From DASRDB01 sp035652815 (GTDB lineage: Bacteria; Chloroflexota; Ktedonobacteria; Ktedonobacterales; Ktedonobacteraceae): a DNA stretch of 64,000 nucleotides. The position numbers were made by a program, and so were the translations under genes. The stretch covers positions 434,001 through 498,000 of the forward strand of contig DASRDB010000019.1 in the NCBI GenBank assembly GCA_035652815.1. Direction: 5' to 3'. Shown here in pieces: positions 58,638-64,000 of this stretch (position 1 is its first letter; each line of letters opens with the position of its first letter). The notes below the pieces were generated by a model, which was given only the letters and a program-made list of their open reading frames with translations, ran no database searches and was not told the origin of the DNA.

Positions 58638-60023
58638 ATGGAACTTGCTGAAATCAAACAGTTAATCGAGTCGGGCAAAGTCGAGTACGTGAAAATCGGC
58701 GCAGCCGATATCGAAGGTGTATTTCGTGGCAAGCGCGTCTCGGCACAGCACTTCCTCAACTCACTCGACGATGGCTTCGCACAGTGCGACGTTATTTTTG
58801 GCTGGGATATTGCCGAGAATGTCCTGCCCAACCTCAAATTCAGCAACTGGGAGCGCGGCTTTTCAGACATCGTGATGAAGCCCGACCTCTCCACCTTCGC
58901 GCTTGTTCCCTGGGAAGAAAACGTTGCTTCCTGTGTCTGCGATCTGTGGACCGAGCATGGCGATCCCGTCACTATTTCGCCTCGCTACGTTCTCAATAAG
59001 GTCGTAGAGCGCGCCCGTTCGATGGGCTACGAAGCATTTTCCGCCGCCGAACTGGAGTTTCGTTTCTTCCGCGAAGATCAGATGTCGCTGCGTGAAAAAG
59101 ATTTCGGTCCCAATCTGACTCCGCTCAACCCCGGCTTTAACTGCTATTCCATCAGCCAGTCGAGCGCCGACGATCCCCTGCTTGGCCGTATTGCTCGGAT
59201 GATGCGCGATTCTGGCATCTTTATCGAAGGCTACAACCGCGAGCATGGCCCTGGCATGTACGAGATGAACCTGCGCTATGATAAGGCTGTCTCCTCTGGA
59301 GACAAGACCATGCTTTTCAAGACTGGCGTGAAAGAAATCTGCCACCAGATGGGCTATACCGCAACCTTCATGGCCAAGTGGAACGACCAGGAAGATGGTA
59401 GCAGTGGCCACTCGCATATGAGCCTGTGGGACAGCAAACGCGAGCGCAATCTTTTCTGGGACGAGGGAGCGGAAGGCCATATGTCCGCACTCATGCGCCA
59501 GTTCCTGGCGGGTGTTCTCGACAAAATGCCCGAATTCATGGCCCTCTATGCCCCGGTCATCAACTCCTACAAACGCTACGTCGAAGGCACCTGGGCACCC
59601 TTGAACACGACCTGGGGCATGGATAACCGAACCTGCGCCGTTCGCGTCATCAACAACGGTCGCAATGCCATTCGCATCGAGAACCGCGTCCCAGGCGCTG
59701 ACGCCAATTTCTACCTTGTCTTCGCTGCAACTCTCGCCAGTGGCCTCTACGGCATCGAGCATCAGCTTGAACTCCCAGAGCGCCTGCAAGGCAACGCCTA
59801 CGACCGCGAAACTGTCGCCCGCGCTATCGAACGCGGCCACATTCGCCCCCTCGCCCGTAATCTCTCCGCCGCAACCGACCTGCTGGAGCGCAGTGAACTC
59901 GCCCGCGAGTATCTGGGCGAGGACTTTGTCGAACACTTCGTTGCCACCCGTCGTTGGGAAGTTCAGGAGTACGACCGCGCCGTGACCAACTGGGACCGCC
60001 GCCGCTACCTCGAACTGATTTAA
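58638..60023 (+). CDS. Glutamine synthetase family protein (gamma-glutamyl ligase type)
   Basis: 461 residues. Class I fold: N-terminal beta-grasp (VEYVKIGAADIEGVFRGKRV), then catalytic barrel with SAAELEFRFF, EGYNREHGPGMYEMNL, HMSL after GSSGHSH, and NNGRNAIRIENRVPGADANFY. The usual GlnA adenylylation loop (NLYDLP) is not seen and WAPLNTTWG differs from the GlnA arginine loop, so a gamma-glutamyl-amine ligase (PuuA-like) is as likely as glutamine synthesis. AAAGGA lies ten bases before ATG 58638. Second gene of the operon, followed by a hairpin. Confidence 0.9.
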   Translation: MELAEIKQLIESGKVEYVKIGAADIEGVFRGKRVSAQHFLNSLDDGFAQCDVIFGWDIAENVLPNLKFSNWERGFSDIVMKPDLSTFALVPWEENVASCVCDLWTEHGDPVTISPRYVLNKVVERARSMGYEAFSAAELEFRFFREDQMSLREKDFGPNLTPLNPGFNCYSISQSSADDPLLGRIARMMRDSGIFIEGYNREHGPGMYEMNLRYDKAVSSGDKTMLFKTGVKEICHQMGYTATFMAKWNDQEDGSSGHSHMSLWDSKRERNLFWDEGAEGHMSALMRQFLAGVLDKMPEFMALYAPVINSYKRYVEGTWAPLNTTWGMDNRTCAVRVINNGRNAIRIENRVPGADANFYLVFAATLASGLYGIEHQLELPERLQGNAYDRETVARAIERGHIRPLARNLSAATDLLERSELAREYLGEDFVEHFVATRRWEVQEYDRAVTNWDRRRYLELI

Positions 60024-60032
60024 AGACATAAG

Positions 60033-60065
60033 AAGAGAGGCCCATCATACAGGTGAGCCTCTCTT
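60033..60065. terminator. Hairpin after the glutamine-synthetase-family gene
   Basis: AAGAGAGGC (60033-60041) with GCCTCTCTT (60057-60065), perfect 9-bp stem between convergent genes. Confidence 0.6.
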
Positions 60066-60079
60066 GTGACAACGCAGCC

Positions 60080-60850
60080 TTAAAACTTCATCACCTTGCC
60101 CGATTGATTGAACTCGATCTCGATTAGTTCACTTACCAGCCAGGTGAAATCCCCGGATGCCAGGTGCCAGGTGATCTCAAATCGAGTCGGAATCCACATG
60201 CCATCCACCTGCTTATAGCCATAGAACTCTCCCGACCAGGGGTTGAGTTCATAGCGCCCGTTTGCTTCCATGTAGCGCTCCATCGTCACCCGCGCAATCT
60301 GTCCCTGCTCATTGAAGTGCAGTACGGCCGTCGCAGAGACATCCTTTTGACGAAGTGTTGCCTGCACCATATGCGTATCGACGGCTCGCAGCTCAATGGT
60401 GTTAGACAGCCATGCCGTCGGATACCAAGCCATCTCACCCAGGTAACGCTGCAATTCGCCCTGATCCATCTCCGGTCCGCTCGCATTCCCCAGCGTGAGG
60501 AACGACCACAGCTTCACGCGCAAATTGCCATGTCCATCGTGAAACTGATCCGTAACCGAGAGCGAAATCAGTGGTAGTGGATGGCTTATCATATGCCAGG
60601 TAAATCCTGGCGGGGCCGTAGTAATGTACTGTTCAGCAACCATAGGAAACCATTTTTGACCCGGTTGCGTCCGGTATGTTCCCTCCTGTTTGAGCCGAAC
60701 TGAGGTGATTACCTCTTTGTCCACCACTTGCGAATAATTCAGATAGCGCTGCATATCTGGTGGCAGTCCTTCCAGTTGAATTTCTGTCACCAGGGCTGTC
60801 CTTAATTCCCCGGCTGGTTGTGCGTTTGTAGAAGTCTCGCTATATTTCAT
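60080..60850 (-). CDS. DUF6544-like protein
   Basis: 256 residues, no signal or membrane segment. It has the pattern of the DUF6544 (earlier DUF6920) family: LPPDMQRYLNYSQVVDKEVI, SVRLKQEGTYRTQPGQKWFP, AEQYITTAPPGFTWHM, a DGHGNLRVKLWSF segment and GELQRYLGEMAWYPTAWL. The family is thought to fold as a lipid-binding-type beta sheet, function unknown. It follows the small membrane protein gene by 17 bases on the same strand, so the two are probably one operon. In related genomes this domain is often next to membrane proteins (general knowledge). Confidence 0.75.
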   Translation of the reverse strand: MKYSETSTNAQPAGELRTALVTEIQLEGLPPDMQRYLNYSQVVDKEVITSVRLKQEGTYRTQPGQKWFPMVAEQYITTAPPGFTWHMISHPLPLISLSVTDQFHDGHGNLRVKLWSFLTLGNASGPEMDQGELQRYLGEMAWYPTAWLSNTIELRAVDTHMVQATLRQKDVSATAVLHFNEQGQIARVTMERYMEANGRYELNPWSGEFYGYKQVDGMWIPTRFEITWHLASGDFTWLVSELIEIEFNQSGKVMKF

Positions 60851-60867
60851 GGCGTATTACATCCTTC

Positions 60868-61311
60868 CTACAAGCCCTGTGCGTGCTTCACACCAACTCC
60901 ATGTTCCACAAGTTCATCAACAAGCAAACCAATAAGCAGCGTGCCACTAATGACCGGCCCCCATACCGCATCCATCGGATTTGGTAATAGGCCCGTCCAC
61001 GTCACAGCAAAGAGCAGGAGCGAAAAGACAGAACCAATGATGACAGCCCTTTTCCAGCGCTCCTTAAGAAATGGTATGCCTAGCAGACCCAGGCCACCTG
61101 CCATATAAAAGAGAATGGTCGCGGTAAGCAGCATCACTACGATAGCGCGGATAACCGGAGAGGCCAGAAATCCATCCAGGAGCCACGAAGCGCCCGACCA
61201 GCCTGTCTTCCCATCTGGCCCTTGCATCCCTCCTGGAATGATTCCAAGATGAATCAAACTATGTGCTATCAGAACCATTGCTAATATGATGCACGCAAAT
61301 CTTTTCAACAT
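60868..61311 (-). CDS. Four-helix membrane protein
   Basis: 147 residues, not recognised. Four hydrophobic helices: ACIILAMVLIAHSLIHLGII, VIRAIVVMLLTATILFYMAG, AVIIGSVFSLLLFAVTWTG, WGPVISGTLLIGLLVDELV. A loop with GPDGKTGWSGASWLL lies between the first two. GGGAGGT precedes ATG 61311. Cotranscribed with the DUF6544-like gene. Confidence 0.8.
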   Translation of the reverse strand: MLKRFACIILAMVLIAHSLIHLGIIPGGMQGPDGKTGWSGASWLLDGFLASPVIRAIVVMLLTATILFYMAGGLGLLGIPFLKERWKRAVIIGSVFSLLLFAVTWTGLLPNPMDAVWGPVISGTLLIGLLVDELVEHGVGVKHAQGL

Positions 61312-61461
61312 GATCTACCTCCCGGAGCAGCAGGAAAACGTTGGTCTGCTACTCTGTAACTTTCCAACGTGAAGTATAGCTCTGAGAGTTCACATGCGGG
61401 TCACAATTGACAGCATTCACCTCACCGAAACATCACAACATCCGGCCTGTTCATCGACAAG

Positions 61462-61505
61462 AAAAGAGGACGCAGTGTTTTTGTGGAGAAGCTGCGTCCT
61501 CTTTT
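61462..61505. terminator. Strong bidirectional hairpin
   Basis: AAAAGAGGACGCAG (61462-61475) and CTGCGTCCTCTTTT (61492-61505) form a perfect 14-bp stem with A- and T-runs on both ends. It sits upstream of the membrane protein gene on the minus strand and 162 bases after the PLD gene's stop, so it can end the PLD transcript. Confidence 0.8.
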
Positions 61506-61521
61506 GCTCTCTATAATCTTC

Positions 61522-61643
61522 CTGTAGGGATGCGATGATGAACTTTTACAAAATAATCGGATTTTTCTGTAGGGATGCGATGGATAGCATCGACCTTAGG
61601 AATCGGCACGAGCAGCCGGGCGCAATTCATCACGTTCCTACAG
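61522..61643. repeat. Degenerate repeats CTGTAGGGATGCGATG
   Basis: The 16-mer CTGTAGGGATGCGATG occurs at 61522-61537 and exactly at 61567-61582, and an imperfect inverted copy at 61623-61643 (CAATTCATCACGTTCCTACAG). Probably decayed copies of another dispersed element. Fills the gap before the PLD-family stop codon. Confidence 0.7.
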
Positions 61644-61667
61644 ATCCCCTGGTTATTTGTAAAAATG

Positions 61668-63344
61668 TTACATGTACGCCTCGATCCACCCATGTTCCTC
61701 GGAAAATTTCAGCCCCTGCGCTTTGGCCTCCTCTGCTGACAGGTAGGGGAGCAAATGTCCCACCAATGGCTGACCCGCTTTGAAACGTTGCAGGTTTTCC
61801 TGGGCGCGCTCAACCATCATTTGCAAGCCGACAAGCGGATCGCCAAGCCTCTCGCGCAGGGTTTGCCAGATTTCTTTGGCCCGTTCATCTGTACTCTGGC
61901 GCTGGTACTGGTGGCCGATATGGCGGGCGACAATGAACAGATCGTCTTCGTCAAACATACTCAGGTGTTCGGCCATCAGCATCAGGCGCAGGCCCTGGGC
62001 CAGTTCCGCGTCAAGGACCGCCACGTTCATTTCGGTATCATCGCGCATGCCCCGATTGTTCAGGTTGCCTGATCCTAGCGTAGACCACACATCATCGATC
62101 ACCGCGACTTTCGCATGGACATAAATAGGGCGATAATGTGTGGCTCCGTCGCGGTTTATTGAAGTGCCGAGGCAAAAGGCCTGAATTCGACCCTGGGCCG
62201 CTGCCTCCGGCGCTTCCTGCCGCAGGCGCGCTAATCCGGCATCTGTAAAGCCCCGCCCGACGTTAGGATGATCGGGAAGCACAATGCTCATCGTGGCTCC
62301 CCGCCGCAGCGCCGCTCCCAGTTCGCGAATATTCAGTTCCATATCAGAACTATCAGGCCCCAATGCCGCGATATCGACTCCATAGTAGGCGTGCAGCCAG
62401 AAGTACTGGTTTTCAAGGTAGACAAAGTTATTCACATTGGCAAGGGCATGTGCATAGAGTTGGGCGATCCCTTGAATGCCGTTTTTCGGTGAAAAGCTGT
62501 AAGTATGTTCGGGAATGGTGCGCGCTAACTGCACGATGCTGTTGCTCTTTATGGGGGCCGTCACTGGATGTTCAGGAACCACAAGTTCGCTGCTCAATTC
62601 ATGCCGCTCTACCACGTCGTTCCAGCGTTGGCGGAAGTTTTTTTCGACATCCGCAACTGCTGGCCCCTCGATAATCGCGTGCGCATCATGCCAGGGGTGC
62701 GGAATTACATTATTTTTGCCCTTCCGCAGTTCGTAGGCATAATGATGCATAGGCACGTCCCAACGATCAAAGTCGCCGCTCAATTCGATCAGCAGGTCAA
62801 TACCGCCTACGAAGGCGTGTGTTCCGTCTACCACCGAGATTTTCTGGTGCAGCGATTCGATAGGATGGTGAAGCAATCCACGCGAGCTATCATCAAGTAT
62901 TGATTGTACTCCTACTGCCTTAAGCTCTTCGTGTGCTTCCTTAGGATTGCAATGGGAGAAAAATTCGTTGCTATCCCACACCAGCACCTTGACCTCTACC
63001 CCCTGGCTCACCTTGTAACCAAGAACAGCCTTTAAGGTGAGTTCATTGGTTATCCAGAAGCGAATCTCGTCTTCTTGCAGTCCCTCGCCTCGTAGTTCCT
63101 CCAAAAGCGCCTCTTGTTCGGGGCTGCCCTCCGGTCCCGCGATATGGTCTTTGCCGCGCACCAGTTGAATGTCTGGCGTTATCCCCCAGTTGGCAAGATA
63201 GATATACTTGCGCGCCTTCAGAAAATGGCGGCACATGGTAAGCATCGCTACGCGGCCATCCACCAGGTATGTCACACGCGAATCGGTGTGAACAGGAAAA
63301 TCTCCTTCTGCCCACCAGTTTAGCATTCGTTGCTGTTCGCTCAT
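61668..63344 (-). CDS. Phospholipase D family enzyme (cardiolipin-synthase-like)
   Basis: 558 residues with two HKD motifs: LHQKISVVDGTHAFVGGID (about 165) and VHAKVAVIDDVWSTLGSGN (about 412). YIYLANWGITPDI begins the first half and FVYLENQYFW the second. No membrane helix, which differs from classic cardiolipin synthases and fits cytosolic PLD hydrolases or transferases. The C-terminal 90 residues (HQYQRQSTDERAKEIWQTLR) are helical. AGGAGGG lies about twelve bases before ATG 63344. Confidence 0.9.
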   Translation of the reverse strand: MSEQQRMLNWWAEGDFPVHTDSRVTYLVDGRVAMLTMCRHFLKARKYIYLANWGITPDIQLVRGKDHIAGPEGSPEQEALLEELRGEGLQEDEIRFWITNELTLKAVLGYKVSQGVEVKVLVWDSNEFFSHCNPKEAHEELKAVGVQSILDDSSRGLLHHPIESLHQKISVVDGTHAFVGGIDLLIELSGDFDRWDVPMHHYAYELRKGKNNVIPHPWHDAHAIIEGPAVADVEKNFRQRWNDVVERHELSSELVVPEHPVTAPIKSNSIVQLARTIPEHTYSFSPKNGIQGIAQLYAHALANVNNFVYLENQYFWLHAYYGVDIAALGPDSSDMELNIRELGAALRRGATMSIVLPDHPNVGRGFTDAGLARLRQEAPEAAAQGRIQAFCLGTSINRDGATHYRPIYVHAKVAVIDDVWSTLGSGNLNNRGMRDDTEMNVAVLDAELAQGLRLMLMAEHLSMFDEDDLFIVARHIGHQYQRQSTDERAKEIWQTLRERLGDPLVGLQMMVERAQENLQRFKAGQPLVGHLLPYLSAEEAKAQGLKFSEEHGWIEAYM

Positions 63345-63551
63345 CCCGTTATATGCCCTCCTGCCCTGAAATAAGCCTCATCATAATCGTGGCGTGATTG
63401 TAACATTGTCAGATGAGCTATGCAAGATAAATAACTGGAATATATAGAGAAAAAAAGGCTCTTTTTGTCCTATTAATATGGTAGACTTAGCCAGGAAGTT
63501 CCTGAATGGTATATATCCCAGGCGGTTACCATACAAAGAAAGGAAAGCACT

Positions 63552-64000
63552 ATGCTCCCGACTTCCTCTAATCTTATAGATGCCATCGTTGAGGGCTGGA
63601 AAGACTATCATTCACAGCTAGTCCTGATCGTCGGGTCACTCACCCCCGAACAATGTACAATTCGTGTTGCGCCAAATTTACGCTCAGTTGGTGAGATTGT
63701 CGCGCATATTATTGCTGCCCGCGCCGGTTGGTTCTATGATGTTCTCCATGAGGGAAGCGATGAAATCGGGGCTATGGGGCACTGGGATGAAGAAGATCAA
63801 CCTGATCGCACACCTGCTGAATTCGTCTCTGCTCTTCAGGGCACCTGGAAGATGATCGAAGATGCACTTACCCGCTGGACACCTCAGTACCTTGCAGTGC
63901 AAATTGTGTTGCCCTGGATTGGCCCCAAATATCCCATCACCCGCCCATGGGTCATCTGGCATCTCATCGAACATGACCTGCATCATGGCGGCGAGTTGGC
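63552..64000 (+). CDS. DinB-family protein, cut by the window end
   Basis: The frame runs from ATG 63552 (AGGAAAG upstream) without a stop to base 64000, at least 149 residues. It shows the DinB/YfiT four-helix pattern: SLTPEQCTIRVAPNLRSVGE, IVAHIIAARAGWFYDVL, and HLIEHDLHHGGEL, whose histidines bind the metal in this family. DinB-like proteins are thiol S-transferases or damage-induced proteins. The missing end should be short. The 207-base gap before it shows no gene. Confidence 0.85.
   Translation, partial: MLPTSSNLIDAIVEGWKDYHSQLVLIVGSLTPEQCTIRVAPNLRSVGEIVAHIIAARAGWFYDVLHEGSDEIGAMGHWDEEDQPDRTPAEFVSALQGTWKMIEDALTRWTPQYLAVQIVLPWIGPKYPITRPWVIWHLIEHDLHHGGEL

Noticed and set aside
58863..60029. 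Long open frame on the minus strand opposite the glutamine-synthetase-family gene
   Set aside because: Shadow of a conserved gene; no recognisable protein features.

Overview
The window reads as chromosome of a spore-forming, soil-type Chloroflexota bacterium, most likely class Ktedonobacteria (inference). The grounds are many eukaryotic-type Ser/Thr kinases and multi-PAS/GAF histidine kinases, an XRE/NB-ARC/TPR regulator, TIR and SIR2 proteins, a secreted S53 peptidase, a YtfJ/GerW sporulation protein, a proline T-box leader, and short palindromes scattered between genes. No rRNA, tRNA, CRISPR array or prophage was recognised. Genes are mostly single or in short operons with AGGAGG-type ribosome sites.

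Layout. 1-6.9 kb: FHA Ser/Thr kinase, secreted M28-type peptidase with PKD domain, acyl-CoA carboxylase beta subunit, and a membrane protein that is a free copy of the kinase's extracellular domain. 7-9.5 kb: an accessory stretch with a TnpB-only IS200/IS605-type element, an orphan gene, a structured leader and a small excisionase-like HTH gene. 9.7-13.8 kb: 70-aa biotin carrier, a DA1-like LIM metallopeptidase, a receiver protein and its PAS/GAF histidine kinase. 14-19.8 kb: PaiB-like and PNPOx-like flavin proteins, a GT-C glycosyltransferase overlapping a membrane sulfite-oxidase-like protein, and a glutaredoxin-thioredoxin reductase fusion.

19.9-26.2 kb is the most unusual part. An XRE/NB-ARC/TPR regulator and a divergent sigma factor share an upstream region with 11-bp-phased repeats; next to them lie two TIR-like NADase-type genes (PF10137-like) and a SIR2-TIR fusion whose catalytic positions look substituted. 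It resembles an NAD-centred defence or signalling island with no nucleotide cyclase, nuclease or phage gene visible. 26.6-32.2 kb: two-domain cupredoxin lipoprotein, cytochrome P450, NarL-type two-component pair. 32.4-35.9 kb: four-gene OpuC-type compatible-solute ABC operon. 36-41.5 kb: orphan histidine kinase, sedolisin, YtfJ pair, small membrane protein. 41.6-50.1 kb: aldehyde dehydrogenase, a second Ser/Thr kinase with a beta-propeller sensor, a lipoprotein that is a free copy of that propeller, a Na+/H+ antiporter and an aquaporin.

50.2-54.5 kb: a promoter and proline T-box lead an operon with two different prolyl-tRNA synthetases flanking a B3/B4 (tRNA-editing-like) protein. 54.5-64 kb: remnant of a P-loop kinase, phosphodiester glycosidase, D,D-carboxypeptidase, nitrilase plus glutamine-synthetase-family operon, DUF6544-like protein, membrane protein, PLD-family enzyme, and a DinB-family gene cut by the window end.

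Two patterns cross the window. Two Ser/Thr kinases each have a nearby stand-alone paralogue of their own extracellular domain. A dispersed palindromic repeat (core TGTCATCCTGAGCGCAGCGA) occurs at five separate intergenic places.
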